A stretch of DNA of 64,000 nucleotides from JAMHWF01 sp964371405 (GCA_964371405.1 CAYJLV010000004.1:62001-126000); one strand, 5' to 3'. Positions 15,714 through 25,537 are shown, numbered from the stretch's first letter. The notes: generated by a model from the letters alone, not told the origin. Numbers and translations are program-made.

Positions 15714-17162
15714 ATGGCGACCATCTCGTCCCCCGGCATCGGCAGCGGACTCGACATCAGCAGCATCGTCAGCCAGCTCGTCGCGATCGAGAAGCAGCCG
15801 CTCACGAAACTGCAGACCGAAGCGACTTCGCTGCAGACGAAGCTGACCAGCTACGGCAAGATCAAGTCGGGCTTGGCGGCGCTGCGCGACGCCGCGTCCG
15901 CGCTGACGCGCGCCACGACCTGGGGGCAGACGGTCGGCGCGTCGAGCGACAGCGCCGCCGTGGGTGTTTCGACCAGTTCGACGACGAAGCCCGGCACCTA
16001 TGCCATCGAGGTGCAGAAGCTTGCCGCCGCGCAGTCGAACGCGACCGGTGTCTATGCGTCGGCCGACTCGCTGGTCGGCGAGGGCACGCTGCGCATCGAG
16101 CTCGGAACCTGGGGCGCCGGGCAGGCGAGCTTCACGCCGAAGGCGGGCGCGACGGCAGTCGACATCACTGTCGGGCCGCCGGCCGAGTCGCTCGCGCAAT
16201 TGCGCGACAAGATCAATGCGTCGAACGCCGGCGTCGTCGCGTCGGTGCTGACCGACGCGAGCGGCGCGCGCCTCGTGCTGCGCTCGGCGTCGACCGGGGC
16301 GCCGAACGCTTTTCGCGTCACCGTGACCGACACCGACGGCAACAACAGCGACGCCGCCGGCCTCTCGGCGCTGGCCTTCGACCCTTCGGCCGGCATCCTG
16401 ACGATGGCGCAGGCGCTGGCCGCCGCGAATGCCGCCGCCAGCCTGAACAGCCTGCCGATAACGTCGGAGAGCAACACGCTCGCCAACGTGCTCGACGGCA
16501 TGACGCTGACGCTGGGCAAGCTGACGACGGCGCCGGTGCAGGTGACGGCGACACAGGACGACGCCTCGATCCGCAAGTCGATCGACGCCTTCGTCAAGGC
16601 GTACAACGAGCTCAACACGCTGCTGGCCGAGCAGACCAAATACGACGCCGCGAGCAAGAAGGCCGGCTCGCTGCAGGGCGACGGTGCGGCGATTGCGATC
16701 CGCACGCAGATGCGCAGCATGCTCGGCGCGACCAGCGGCGCGTCGACGATGTTCACGCGACTGGCCGACGTCGGCCTCGACGTGCAGCGCGACGGCTCGA
16801 TCTCGCTCAACGAGACCAAGCTCAAGAACGGCCTGGCCAACCTCGGCGAGATGCAGAAGCTGTTCGCCAACTCGGACCTGGTGACGCCGGCCAACAACGG
16901 CATCGCGACGCAGATCCGCACCATTGCCGACCAGCTTCTGAGCATCGACGGCAGCATCAGCTCGCGCACCGAGGGGCTGCAAAAACGCATCGACCTCAAC
17001 GAGGACCGGCAGGAGCGCCTCGAAGAGCGCCTCGCGCAGACCGAGAAGCGCCTGCTCGCGCAGTACACGGCGCTCGACGCGCGCATGGGCCAGCTCAACA
17101 GCCTCTCCGGCTACATCACGCAGCAGATCGCGGCGTTCAACGCCAACAGCGGCAACGACTGA
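15714..17162 (+). CDS. fliD: Flagellar hook-associated protein 2 (filament cap)
   Basis: This 482-residue filament-cap protein opens ISSPGIGSGLDISSIVSQLV, the conserved FliD N terminus. A second amphipathic heptad region and a C-terminal coiled segment (SRTEGLQKRIDLNEDRQERL, near residue 420) with LSGYITQQIAAFNA at the end complete the family pattern. It sits at the end of the growing filament and inserts flagellin. The start at 15714 is 30 bases after a sigma-28 promoter. The arrangement fliC-fliC-fliD-fliS-fliT on one strand is normal, with fliS, which chaperones flagellin, directly next. Confidence 0.93.
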   Translation: MATISSPGIGSGLDISSIVSQLVAIEKQPLTKLQTEATSLQTKLTSYGKIKSGLAALRDAASALTRATTWGQTVGASSDSAAVGVSTSSTTKPGTYAIEVQKLAAAQSNATGVYASADSLVGEGTLRIELGTWGAGQASFTPKAGATAVDITVGPPAESLAQLRDKINASNAGVVASVLTDASGARLVLRSASTGAPNAFRVTVTDTDGNNSDAAGLSALAFDPSAGILTMAQALAAANAAASLNSLPITSESNTLANVLDGMTLTLGKLTTAPVQVTATQDDASIRKSIDAFVKAYNELNTLLAEQTKYDAASKKAGSLQGDGAAIAIRTQMRSMLGATSGASTMFTRLADVGLDVQRDGSISLNETKLKNGLANLGEMQKLFANSDLVTPANNGIATQIRTIADQLLSIDGSISSRTEGLQKRIDLNEDRQERLEERLAQTEKRLLAQYTALDARMGQLNSLSGYITQQIAAFNANSGND

Positions 17163-17191
17163 AGCGTGCGCGTGCGTTGCGCGCGCGGCGC

Positions 17192-17219
17192 CTCAAGTCG
17201 ACGCGGGGCGCGTCGATAA
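17192..17219 (+). promoter_or_regulatory. Sigma-28 (FliA) promoter of fliS
   Basis: CTCAAGT at 17192-17198, 13 bases, then GTCGATAA at 17212-17219, i.e. TCAA-N15-GTCGATAA, one base from the FliA -10. It lies 36 bases before the fliS start, implying that fliS and fliT can be transcribed apart from fliD. Confidence 0.75.
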
Positions 17220-17254
17220 CTCTGGCAACACAAGCACACACCAGGGATCGCCCG

Positions 17255-17680
17255 ATGTACGCGACTGCCAGCCCGTTCTCGCCGCCGATGGCGCATTGCG
17301 CCGACCGCGCCTACCGCGACGTGGGGCTCGAGACCGGCGCCGCGGCAGCGACGCCGCACCACCTGATCGCGATGCTGTTCGACGGCCTGCAGGAGTCGCT
17401 GGCGCAGGCGCGCGGCGCGCTGCAAAGCCACAACCTGGAGATCAAGGGCCGCGCCATCGGCCGCGCCGTGCGCATCGTCGAGGAGGGGCTCAAGGGCGGA
17501 CTGAACCTCGAGACCGGAGGCGCGCTGGCGCAGGATCTGCGCGAGCTGTACGCCTACATCACGCTGCGGCTGACGCGCGCCAACCTCGACAACGACGAGG
17601 CGCCGATCGCCGAATGCCAGCGCCTGATCGAGCCGGTCGCCGCCGCGTGGGCCGCCATCGGCGACCGGGCGGGCCGCTGA
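17255..17680 (+). CDS. fliS: Flagellin export chaperone FliS
   Basis: This 141-residue cytoplasmic protein is the FliS chaperone that caps the flagellin C terminus before export. The segment AAAATPHHLIAMLFDGLQESLAQAR is the family core (a shorter part of it being HLIAMLFDGL), with GLNLETGGALAQDLRELY and YITLRLTRANLDND after it. Length matches the family. It has its own sigma-28 promoter and lies upstream of fliT. Confidence 0.92.
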   Translation: MYATASPFSPPMAHCADRAYRDVGLETGAAAATPHHLIAMLFDGLQESLAQARGALQSHNLEIKGRAIGRAVRIVEEGLKGGLNLETGGALAQDLRELYAYITLRLTRANLDNDEAPIAECQRLIEPVAAAWAAIGDRAGR

Positions 17681-17711
17681 TCGGCCCGCCACCATGCCGG
17701 GGCACCCTGCC

Positions 17712-18011
17712 ATGAACCACGAACTGTTGCACTACTACGAGGCGATCGAGCGCGCCAGCCAGGACATGCTCGAAGCCGCGCGCGGCGGCAACTGGGACCA
17801 CGTCGTCAAGCTCGAAGGCGCCTGCGCCGTGCTGATCTCGCAGCTCAAGCATGCCGCCAAGGAGCAGCCGTTGCCGAGCAGCGCGGGGCAGCTCAAGTCG
17901 CGCATCATGCAGCGCATCCTGATGAACGACGCCGAGATCCGGCAACTGGCTGAACCGTGGCTCGAGCAGCTCGACCAGCTGCTGGCCGGCCGGCCGAAGC
18001 TGCTGCACTGA
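17712..18011 (+). CDS. fliT: Flagellar chaperone FliT-like protein
   Basis: This 99-residue all-helical protein starts MNHELLHYYEAIERAS, similar to other FliT proteins (chaperone of the FliD cap, and in enterics a regulator of FlhDC). The family is poorly conserved, so identification relies on position directly after fliS, size and helical makeup. An upstream start (17694, MPGHPA) would add six residues but lacks a better ribosome site. Its likely partner is the FliD encoded two genes upstream. Confidence 0.7.
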   Translation: MNHELLHYYEAIERASQDMLEAARGGNWDHVVKLEGACAVLISQLKHAAKEQPLPSSAGQLKSRIMQRILMNDAEIRQLAEPWLEQLDQLLAGRPKLLH

Positions 18012-18025
18012 CCGCGGAGCACGCC

Positions 18026-18787
18026 ATGCCGATGGAAACGGCACCGATGCAGCTCGACGCGCTGGGCGCGTCGGCCGGGGGGCTCGACGAGTTCCGCCTC
18101 AACTCGCGGCACGACGTGATGGGTCTGCTCAAGCGCCTGCTCGACGCCGCCGCGCTGCTGCATCTGAACACCGCCGAGGGCGCCGTCTACACCACGACGC
18201 TGTGGACGCTCGACTCGGCGGGCGGCGCGCTCGGACTGACCGCCGACAGCCACAGCCCGGCGCTGCAGCGCGTGCTCGAGTCGGAAGACATCACCGTCGT
18301 CGGCTATCTCGACAGCATCAAGGTGCAGTTCGACCTGCCGGGGCTGGTGCTGGTGAACGGCACGCGCTTGAGTGCACTGCGCGCGCCGCTGCCGCGCTGC
18401 ATCTACCGCTTCCAGCGCCGCAACAGCTTTCGGGTGCGGCCGCTGGCACGCGGCGCTCCGACCGTGAGCCTGCCGCACCCGATGATCCCCGACATGCAGC
18501 TCACGCTGCGCCTGCTCGACGTGAGCGTCGGCGGCTGCGCGCTGCTGCTGCCGGCGGATGTGCCGCTCATCGAGCCGGGCGTGCGCGTCAACGGCGTCGA
18601 CCTCGCGCTCGACGCCGACACGCGCGTGCGCACCGCGCTCGTCATCCACCACGTCTCGGCCGTCGGCTCCGACACCGGCGCCGTGCGCCTGGGCTGCGAG
18701 TTCGCCGGGCTGTCGGGCGAGGCAGTACGCTCGATGCAGTTGTTCATCGACCAGGTGGAGAAGCGGCGGCGGATTCTGGTGCTGTGA
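18026..18787 (+). CDS. YcgR-like flagellar brake protein with PilZ domain
   Basis: This 253-residue protein resembles YcgR: an N-terminal domain of the YcgR_2 type (about 20-130), then a PilZ domain. The PilZ RxxxR-type motif is seen as YRFQRRNSFRVRPLA, and the second motif as LLDVSVGGCALLL (DxSxxG). c-di-GMP binding is expected, which would slow motor rotation by contact with the rotor/stator. Its place directly behind fliT, in the flagellar operon, fits that role. It closes the flagellar block; 175 bases follow before the pilin genes. Confidence 0.85.
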   Translation: MPMETAPMQLDALGASAGGLDEFRLNSRHDVMGLLKRLLDAAALLHLNTAEGAVYTTTLWTLDSAGGALGLTADSHSPALQRVLESEDITVVGYLDSIKVQFDLPGLVLVNGTRLSALRAPLPRCIYRFQRRNSFRVRPLARGAPTVSLPHPMIPDMQLTLRLLDVSVGGCALLLPADVPLIEPGVRVNGVDLALDADTRVRTALVIHHVSAVGSDTGAVRLGCEFAGLSGEAVRSMQLFIDQVEKRRRILVL

Positions 18788-18962
18788 GGGAACTGAAGCT
18801 GCGACTCGGGACTGCCTCAGCGCGCGAGAAATCCTGCACGATTTGCACGTCGGGCTGACCGTTCGTCGCCCAATGGCGAACGCTCATGCATCGAGCTGTC
18901 GACCGGCCTCCGGAGTGCGGATATCGTCACCCGGCGATTTACGCCTCCCCGGAGCCTGCTCG

Positions 18963-19403
18963 ATGAAGCGACTGAGCCGCATGGGCTTTACCTTGATGGA
19001 GCTGATGATCACAGTAGCGATCGTCGCGATACTGGCTGCTGTAGCCTATCCCTCCTATACGGAATACATCCGGCGAAGCCGGATCGTCGAGGCCACCGGA
19101 GAACTGAGCACGCTGAGGGTGCGGCTCGAGCAGTTCTATCAGGACAACCGGCACTACGGATCGACAGCGGCTGCGTGTGGTGCCGCAATGCCTGCGGCCG
19201 GCGCATTCACGTATGCCTGCAATTGGGGAGCCGGCGGAACGAATCAGTCGTTCCTCGCAACGGCGACGGGTGCAGCCGGGGCCGGTATGACGGGCTACTC
19301 CTTCACGATCGATCACACCAACCAGCAGCGCACGACGGGGTTTCCTGGTGCGTCGGGACTGCCGGTCACATGCTGGATGAAGCGAAAGGGCGACACATGC
19401 TGA
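18963..19403 (+). CDS. pilE: Type IV pilin-like protein PilE
   Basis: This 146-residue pilin has the prepilin signature: a short leader KRLSRMG, then FTLMELMITVAIVAILAAVA with mature Phe9, and Glu five residues into the mature protein (Glu13). PilD would cut after Gly8. The C-terminal part contains cysteines (ACGAAM, YACNWG, VTCWMK) that could form the D-loop disulfide. It is the first gene of a minor pilin operon and overlaps fimT by 7 bases. Whether it is a major or minor subunit is not clear; its place in the pilV-pilW-pilX-pilY1 set favours minor. Confidence 0.82.
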   Translation: MKRLSRMGFTLMELMITVAIVAILAAVAYPSYTEYIRRSRIVEATGELSTLRVRLEQFYQDNRHYGSTAAACGAAMPAAGAFTYACNWGAGGTNQSFLATATGAAGAGMTGYSFTIDHTNQQRTTGFPGASGLPVTCWMKRKGDTC

Positions 19404-19927
19404 CGCGGCGCCGCACTTCGGCGCGAATGCCGCGGCGCATCGGCGCCTTCGGCTTCACGCTGATCGAGCTGATGGTGACGATCGTCATCATGGCCGTTGC
19501 AGCGGCGCTGGCCGCTCCGAGCTTCTCGTCGCTGATCGGCAACTATCGGGTGCGAAGCAGTGCGGAGAGTATTCTCAACGGGCTCAATCTGGCGCGAGCC
19601 GAGGCGGTGCGTCGCAACAGCCCGGTGAGTTTCACGCTGAACGGCGCGGCCTCGGCATGGACGGTCGCTCAAGTCGCGCCTGCAACCACGATCCAGACTC
19701 GGGCGGCTGCAGATTCGAACGTGGCGGTGGCGTCGAGCAATGCAGGTCTTGCCGTGACGTTCCGGCCCACCGGGCTCGTCGATCCCACCGGGACCTGGCT
19801 GACCCAGATCACGGTGTCGAGCGCCGTGGCCGGCACGTCGGCAAGGCGTATCGACATCCTGGGGGGCGGCTTGATCCGCATGTGCGAACCCGGCGTGAGT
19901 TCTGCCAACGATCCGCGGAGGTGCTGA
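19397..19927 (+). CDS. fimT: FimT/GspH-family minor pseudopilin
   Basis: This 176-residue protein has a prepilin leader and G/FTLIELMVTI at residues 19-29, followed by a GspH/FimT-type beta-rich domain. These minor pilins help to initiate pilus assembly and, in some species, DNA binding for transformation. The ATG at 19397 overlaps the pilE stop (ATGCTGA), and its own stop overlaps pilV. A basic N-terminal extension (RRRTSARMPRR) precedes the cleavage site. Confidence 0.82.
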   Translation: MLTRRRTSARMPRRIGAFGFTLIELMVTIVIMAVAAALAAPSFSSLIGNYRVRSSAESILNGLNLARAEAVRRNSPVSFTLNGAASAWTVAQVAPATTIQTRAAADSNVAVASSNAGLAVTFRPTGLVDPTGTWLTQITVSSAVAGTSARRIDILGGGLIRMCEPGVSSANDPRRC

Positions 19928-20391
19928 TGAACGGTGCTTCGAATCGATCCGGCGGCGCCGGCCAGACCGGCTTCACTTTGATCGAGATCCTAGTGGCGTT
20001 GCTGGTGTTCGCGTTCGGCATCTTGGGGCTGGTCGGCCTCCAGGCGAACGCGATTCGATTCTCGACCGACGCGCAGCAGCGAGCAGACGCCACATTCCTG
20101 GCCGACCAGTTGCTCGGGCGCATGTTGATCTCCGATCGGGCGACTGCAGCTGCATTCGCCCACTATCCCAACGGCACCACGATGTGCGCGCCGACAGGCA
20201 GTGCGTCGACGAATGCCGTCGTTACCGAATGGCTGGGCGAGGTTCAGCGGGTTCTCAACGGCGCTCCCGAGGACCAGCAGATCGTCATCGACGCGGCGAC
20301 CGGGCAGGTCACGGTCCGCATGTGCTGGACCAGTGGCGCCAATGGGGCACCTCACCAGTTGATCGTCAGCAACCAGGTGCAATGGCAATGA
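19927..20391 (+). CDS. pilV: Minor pilin PilV
   Basis: This 154-residue type IV pilus minor pilin has the prepilin core GQTGFTLIEILVALLVFAFG (residues 12-31) with Glu20 in the Glu5 position. FGILGLVGLQ after the helix is a well-known PilV/GspI signature. The ATG overlaps the fimT stop (ATGA). PilV, PilW, PilX and PilE form the priming complex at the pilus tip together with PilY1. Confidence 0.85.
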   Translation: MNGASNRSGGAGQTGFTLIEILVALLVFAFGILGLVGLQANAIRFSTDAQQRADATFLADQLLGRMLISDRATAAAFAHYPNGTTMCAPTGSASTNAVVTEWLGEVQRVLNGAPEDQQIVIDAATGQVTVRMCWTSGANGAPHQLIVSNQVQWQ

Positions 20392-21632
20392 AGGCGATCG
20401 CGCACGTCCAACGCTCGCGCGCCGTCGTGGGTGCCCAAGGCGGTTTCACTCTGGTCGAAATGATGGTGGCCATCGCGATCGGCTTGATCGTGACCTTGGC
20501 AGTGACGGGAGCTGTGCTGACGATGGGGCGGCAGTTCCGGGTCGTTGCCGCGAACTCGGCCGCGCAGGGTAGTGCACAGATCGCCCTGTCGTTGATCGAC
20601 AGCAGCGGCCGTTCTGCCGGCGCCGGCTTGTTTGCCAACGGCCGACTGCTTTGTCCCACGTTCAATGCGTGGCGGGATGGCGCTGTGCGGGCCAACGGCT
20701 CCGTGTTGATGCCGGCGCGCATCGTGGACGGAGGTGGCAACGGTCTTTCGGACACCGTCGTCTTCACCGGATCCAACGCTTCGGGTGCGCTTTCGACGGC
20801 GCCATTGGTCGACAGGATGGCGGGCCCGAACGCTGCCACTCTTCTCGTCGGAAACACCGGAACCTTCGCTGTCAACGACCTTGGGCTGATCGGTGCTCCC
20901 GGCAGCAATCAGCCATGCACGCTGGTCCAACTCACGGCAGCTGCAACGGTCGGCGCCGCCTGCGCCGGCAATGCGACAGCCTGCAAGACGCTGACCAAGG
21001 CGATCGATCCGGGCGGAGCGACGGGGTACAACCCGGCAGCGGGCACGTTCGCTGCCGAGCCGGTCTATGGGTTCGCCGAAGACCTCGGAGCCGTGCCGCC
21101 GGTGCGGGGACCGGCTTCGATCACTCGGCTCGGCAGCGTGTTTCGGCAGGACGCCTATGCGGTGCAGTGCGGCACGCTCGTTCAGTACGACGCTTTCAGC
21201 CCGGTGGCGCCGACGTGCACGCAGAGCCCGCTCGGTTTCGGCGGTGGTGCCAACGCGTTGGCCACCGATGTTGTCTTGATGCATGCCCAGTACGGCGTGA
21301 GCGCATCGGCGGCGAGCGACATCGTCACGAACTGGGTCGAGCCGAGCGGCGTGACGTGGGGGGCGCCGAGCGCTGCCAACGTCGAGCTGATCAAGGCCAT
21401 CCGCGTCGTGGTTGTCGCGCGATCCAAGGAGCCCGAAGGATCGGTCGTCACGGCGGCATGCACCAATCCGGCAGCTGTGGCCAACACTGGGCCGTGCTCG
21501 TTCAACGATGCCAACGCGCCTGTCATCGACGTGAGCGGCATCGCCGTGCCGGCAGGCCGAACCTGGCAGAACTACCGCTACCGCGTGCACCAGGCGGTCA
21601 TTCCGCTGCGCAACGTGATCTGGAGCAACTGA
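20388..21632 (+). CDS. pilW: Minor pilin PilW
   Basis: This 414-residue protein carries GGFTLVEMMVAIAIGLIV (residues 18-35, Glu24 as the Glu5 position) and an extended C-terminal domain rich in Gly/Ala/Asn, which is normal for PilW-family minor pilins. Translation may begin at 20388, where the start overlaps the pilV stop (ATGA), or at 20382 (two residues longer). Multiple cysteines in the C-terminal half suggest periplasmic disulfides. The operon position between pilV and pilX matches other betaproteobacteria. Confidence 0.8.
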   Translation: MKAIAHVQRSRAVVGAQGGFTLVEMMVAIAIGLIVTLAVTGAVLTMGRQFRVVAANSAAQGSAQIALSLIDSSGRSAGAGLFANGRLLCPTFNAWRDGAVRANGSVLMPARIVDGGGNGLSDTVVFTGSNASGALSTAPLVDRMAGPNAATLLVGNTGTFAVNDLGLIGAPGSNQPCTLVQLTAAATVGAACAGNATACKTLTKAIDPGGATGYNPAAGTFAAEPVYGFAEDLGAVPPVRGPASITRLGSVFRQDAYAVQCGTLVQYDAFSPVAPTCTQSPLGFGGGANALATDVVLMHAQYGVSASAASDIVTNWVEPSGVTWGAPSAANVELIKAIRVVVVARSKEPEGSVVTAACTNPAAVANTGPCSFNDANAPVIDVSGIAVPAGRTWQNYRYRVHQAVIPLRNVIWSN

Positions 21633-22255
21633 TGGGCCCGATGCGTCCGATTTCTTACCGGCGACTGCGCGGCCTCGTTGGCCCCAGCCGCAGCCGCGGC
21701 ATGGTCCTGTTCGTCGTCCTGATCGTGCTCACGCTGATGCTGCTGGCCGGCCTCGGCGTGATGCGCGCGGCGGATACCGGGAACGTGATCTCCGGCAACT
21801 ACTCGTTCCAACAGGCCGCGGTGCAGGCCTCCGACCGCGCATTGACCGACGCCGTCAACACGCTGGCCGGCATCGTGGCCGGCGGCGCGGGCAACACGAA
21901 CGTCAACAACCGCTACTTCGCGGTGCAGCAGGCGGCAGTCGACGCCCGAGGCATCCCGACGGCGATCAACTGGGACAACGTCGTCTGCGTCGGCCCCGAC
22001 GGCGCCGTAATCGCGGACTGTTCGCTCGACCAAGGCAACTACCGGATCCAGTTCCACATCGAGCGGATGTGCTCCAGCAATCCGACCATGACCGACATCA
22101 CCGACATCCGCGCCAAGTGCGAGTACGAACCGAGCGTGTCGGCGCTGTCGGCAACGAGCATCGCGTTGCGCTATCGAGTCCTGATGCGGGTTCGCGGACC
22201 GCGTGGCACCGAGGGCTGGTTCGAGGCAATGGTCTCGGGACCGGCTTCGTCGTGA
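21632..22255 (+). CDS. pilX: Minor pilin PilX
   Basis: This 207-residue protein has the PilX-type N terminus: a positively charged leader ending SRG, then MVLFVVLIVLTLMLLAGLGV. It lacks the Glu5 residue, typical of PilX rather than an error. The remaining domain has cysteines at MCSSN and AKCEYE that could pair. Its ATG overlaps the pilW stop. It is the last minor pilin before pilY1 and would belong to the tip complex. Confidence 0.8.
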   Translation: MGPMRPISYRRLRGLVGPSRSRGMVLFVVLIVLTLMLLAGLGVMRAADTGNVISGNYSFQQAAVQASDRALTDAVNTLAGIVAGGAGNTNVNNRYFAVQQAAVDARGIPTAINWDNVVCVGPDGAVIADCSLDQGNYRIQFHIERMCSSNPTMTDITDIRAKCEYEPSVSALSATSIALRYRVLMRVRGPRGTEGWFEAMVSGPASS

Positions 22256-22280
22256 GAAGCCGTAGCAGGAGCTTAGGGGG

Positions 22281-25200
22281 ATGAACATGCGAATGAAGAT
22301 CAAGAGTCTGGCCCTGCGAGTCGCGAAGTGGCCTGTCGCGTTGTCACTGCTGGCCTTGACTGCGGGCGCTGCCCTGTCGCAGACGATCAGCGACGTTCCG
22401 TTGGCGGTGAAGAACAACGTGCCGCCGAACATGATGTTCATGATCGACAATTCGGGATCGATGAGCAACATCGTTCCGACTGCCCCGTACAACGCCACCG
22501 CAACCTACCCTATTACCTGCGCGGCGAATCGCACTATCGCGTCGGGGGCGAGCATCGACATCAACATCGGTACGGTGGGCGGCGTTTCGGGTGTTCCTCG
22601 ATTTACTTACAGCGGAAACACGTACCGCCACATCACGCTCGACAGCACGAACGGCCGCTGTTTCGACAACAACGGCATCTACGCGGCGCGGTTGCTGGGC
22701 GAGCCGAATTCGCCGAGCAGCTATCTCGACGCCGACTACACCGGCCACTTTCTGAACTGGTACTTCGGCAACTTCGACGGACCGGTCTCGGGATGGTCGG
22801 GCCGCAAGCGGTTGACCGTGGGATCGGTCGACACCCGCATGGAGATTGCCAAGACGTCGGCAAAGACTGTTGTCGATGGGTTGCCCATCAATACGACCGG
22901 AAGCGGGCGTGCGACCGTGCGGATCGGGCTGAGTACGTACAACAGCGGCAACGGAGGGCGGCTTCTTTCCACGATGAAGGATCTGGTCGATCCAATCAAC
23001 ACCAGCACGTCGACGACCATCGGCAAGACGACGTTCAAGACCAGCATCGACGGTCTGACGCCCAGCGGAGCCACACCGCTTGCCACGACGTTGGCTGATA
23101 TTGGGCGGTACTTCTCTACAGGGTATGACGGGAATGTGATCACCGCCAACGGAACAGTCAGCATTAACAACTTGTTGCGCTTGAACGGAACAGACGACAA
23201 CCGTGCAGCCTGTCTGGCCGGGTGGAACTCTTGCTCCAGTGCGGCATCGGATCCGCGACCGATTCAGTACACCTGCCAGCGTTCGTACGCCTTCCTGATG
23301 ACGGACGGCCGGCCGCAGGGCGATCGTTCTTTCAACAACAATACGTACCTGCACGACTACGATCGTGATTGCAGCGGTGCCAATGCATCGGCCTGCACGG
23401 GTTCTTACGATCGCAAGACGGCAAGGCAGTACGAATCCCAGGGTTCCGACTACCTGGACGACGTCGCAAAGGCGCTTTTCGACATCGACCTGCGACCCGA
23501 CCTGACCGTCACGCCGCCGCGGATCAAGAAGAACAACCTGCTGACCTACACGATCGGCTTTGCCGACACGCAGGTCAGGAACGACCCGCTGCTGATCAAC
23601 GCGGCTGCGCAGGGCGGCGGTCGCTTTCTGACGGCCGACGACGGCCCTTCGCTTACGTCGGCGTTCCAGAGCGCATTGACCGACGCCTTCGCGAAAGACG
23701 CCGCATCGGCTGCCGTGGCCGTGGCCAACGCACAGATCACGGTCAACAACATCAGCTATGCGCCGAGCTACAACTCCGGCTCGTGGTACGGCGACCTGGA
23801 AGCGTTCTCGCTCGACACCACCACGGGCCTACCGATCGGCGCGGCTCACTGGTCGGCGCGTGACCGGCTCAACGCCTTGGCGCTGGCGAATCGCAAGATC
23901 GCATCCTTCAACGGATCTACGGGCCAGCCGTTCACGGGCGCCAACTTCGCCGGCACGCCGGCCAGCCTGACGGTCGGCGTCATCGACTATGTGCGCGGCG
24001 TTCGCACTGGCGAAGGAACGACTTATCGCACCCGCGCGCACCTGCTCGGCGACCTCGTCAACGCCGAGCCGACCGTCGTGACCTATGGCGACGGCGTGCC
24101 CATCGTCTTCCAGGCGGCGAACGACGGCATGCTTCATGCCTTCGACGGCCGTGTGGCGGCCAGCGCTACGACCCGGGGTCAGGAGCTCTGGGCCTACGTG
24201 CCGCGCCTTGTTCACCCGAATCTGGCGGCCCTCTCGACACCGAACTACGCGCATCGCTATTACGTCGACGGCACGCCCGCCACGGCCGCGATCACAGGTG
24301 CGGGGGCGATGACCCGCATCCTGGTCGGCGGGCTTGGCAAGGGCGGCGCCGGCTACTACGCGCTCGACATCTCCGACTATGCAGCTGCGACGGAAGCCGA
24401 CGTTGCGGCCAAGGCGAAGTGGGAAATCAAGCCGACGAACATGGGCTATTCGTTCGGCACGCCGCTGATCGTGAATACGTCTGCAGGTTGGCGTGTCGTC
24501 GTGGCCTCGGGCTACGACAACGGCGCGGCGCTGGGCGGTGACGGACAGGGCTATGTCTGGGTGCTGAATCCGTCCACCGGAGCCGTCGAAAAGACTATTC
24601 GTACCGGCGTTGGCTCGGCAGCGAGCCCATCCGGCTTGGCGCATCTGTCGCGGCTGGCGAACACGCCGGCCGATGCCGTCGTCCGTTATGTGTTCGGTGG
24701 CGACCTCGCCGGCAACGTGTGGCGAATCGACCTGGACGCAGCCGACAACAGCTTGGCCGCGAGAATCGCGGTCCTGACCGATGGCGCGGGTAACACGCAA
24801 GCCGTCACGGCGCCGGTGCAGGTCGGGCCGGTCTCCGGAAGCAGCGTCAAGTATTTCGTCTACGCCGGGACGGGTCGCTACTTGGCCGACGAGGACGTGC
24901 CCGGCAACGCTGGCGTCAATCGATGGGCGACCCAAATGCAAACGATGTACGGCATCCTCGACGACACCAGTGTCGCAAGCCCGACGACGCCGAACATTCG
25001 CGGCTCGAACGGCTCGACCTGCCCGGCAGGGGGCGGGTCTGCCGACTTCGTGTGCCAGTCGTTCACCCACGATGCCGGGACGAACAGCTACTCCGCGACG
25101 GCTCATCCGGTCGACGTGGCATCCAAGCGCGGCTGGTACATCGACATGCCGAACGACACGCGGTTGCAGTACGGACGGATGACGACCACCCCAGCGTTGA

Positions 25201-25517
25201 CCACCGGCGGGACGCTGGCATTCACTGTCAACGTGCCGACCAACGTGGCGTGCGATCCGGGCGGCAGTAGCTGGTTCTTCGCGCTCAGCGGCTCCAACGG
25301 CGGGGCCGTACCGAGAGTGATTGGCGGCAACACGTACTTTGTTGCAGGCATCTTCCTGGGCGATGCACTTGCCAGTCGGCCCGTGATTCTCGAGACTGCA
25401 GACGGGAAGCACGCGTTGATCCAGAAATCGGACAAGTCACGGATCAGTCCTCCCATACCGGAACCGACCAGTGTCGCCGCTCAATGGAGGCGGATCTATT
25501 GGCGGGCGCTCCATTAA
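22281..25517 (+). CDS. pilY1: Type IV pilus tip adhesin / biogenesis protein PilY1
   Basis: This 1078-residue secreted protein begins with a cationic segment and hydrophobic signal (about residues 1-38). Near residue 55, NMMFMIDNSGSMS is the metal-binding MIDAS motif of a VWA-like domain. The C-terminal half from about residue 600 is the seven-bladed beta-propeller of the Neisseria PilC/PilY1 family (for example DGMLHAFDG, WAYVPR, FGGDLAGNVWRIDLD). It is an adhesin and controls retraction through the priming complex. I did not find an obvious EF-hand-like calcium loop of the kind known in Pseudomonas. The gene follows pilX by 25 bases and ends the operon before a terminator at 25538. Confidence 0.88.
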   Translation: MNMRMKIKSLALRVAKWPVALSLLALTAGAALSQTISDVPLAVKNNVPPNMMFMIDNSGSMSNIVPTAPYNATATYPITCAANRTIASGASIDINIGTVGGVSGVPRFTYSGNTYRHITLDSTNGRCFDNNGIYAARLLGEPNSPSSYLDADYTGHFLNWYFGNFDGPVSGWSGRKRLTVGSVDTRMEIAKTSAKTVVDGLPINTTGSGRATVRIGLSTYNSGNGGRLLSTMKDLVDPINTSTSTTIGKTTFKTSIDGLTPSGATPLATTLADIGRYFSTGYDGNVITANGTVSINNLLRLNGTDDNRAACLAGWNSCSSAASDPRPIQYTCQRSYAFLMTDGRPQGDRSFNNNTYLHDYDRDCSGANASACTGSYDRKTARQYESQGSDYLDDVAKALFDIDLRPDLTVTPPRIKKNNLLTYTIGFADTQVRNDPLLINAAAQGGGRFLTADDGPSLTSAFQSALTDAFAKDAASAAVAVANAQITVNNISYAPSYNSGSWYGDLEAFSLDTTTGLPIGAAHWSARDRLNALALANRKIASFNGSTGQPFTGANFAGTPASLTVGVIDYVRGVRTGEGTTYRTRAHLLGDLVNAEPTVVTYGDGVPIVFQAANDGMLHAFDGRVAASATTRGQELWAYVPRLVHPNLAALSTPNYAHRYYVDGTPATAAITGAGAMTRILVGGLGKGGAGYYALDISDYAAATEADVAAKAKWEIKPTNMGYSFGTPLIVNTSAGWRVVVASGYDNGAALGGDGQGYVWVLNPSTGAVEKTIRTGVGSAASPSGLAHLSRLANTPADAVVRYVFGGDLAGNVWRIDLDAADNSLAARIAVLTDGAGNTQAVTAPVQVGPVSGSSVKYFVYAGTGRYLADEDVPGNAGVNRWATQMQTMYGILDDTSVASPTTPNIRGSNGSTCPAGGGSADFVCQSFTHDAGTNSYSATAHPVDVASKRGWYIDMPNDTRLQYGRMTTTPALTTGGTLAFTVNVPTNVACDPGGSSWFFALSGSNGGAVPRVIGGNTYFVAGIFLGDALASRPVILETADGKHALIQKSDKSRISPPIPEPTSVAAQWRRIYWRALH

Positions 25518-25537
25518 GGTGGAGCCACACAAAGCAC

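Noticed and set aside
18788..18962. Sigma-54 promoter before pilE
   Set aside because: CTGCAC and TTGCA are present, but the spacing between them is three instead of five bases, so the GG/GC pair is not correctly phased.
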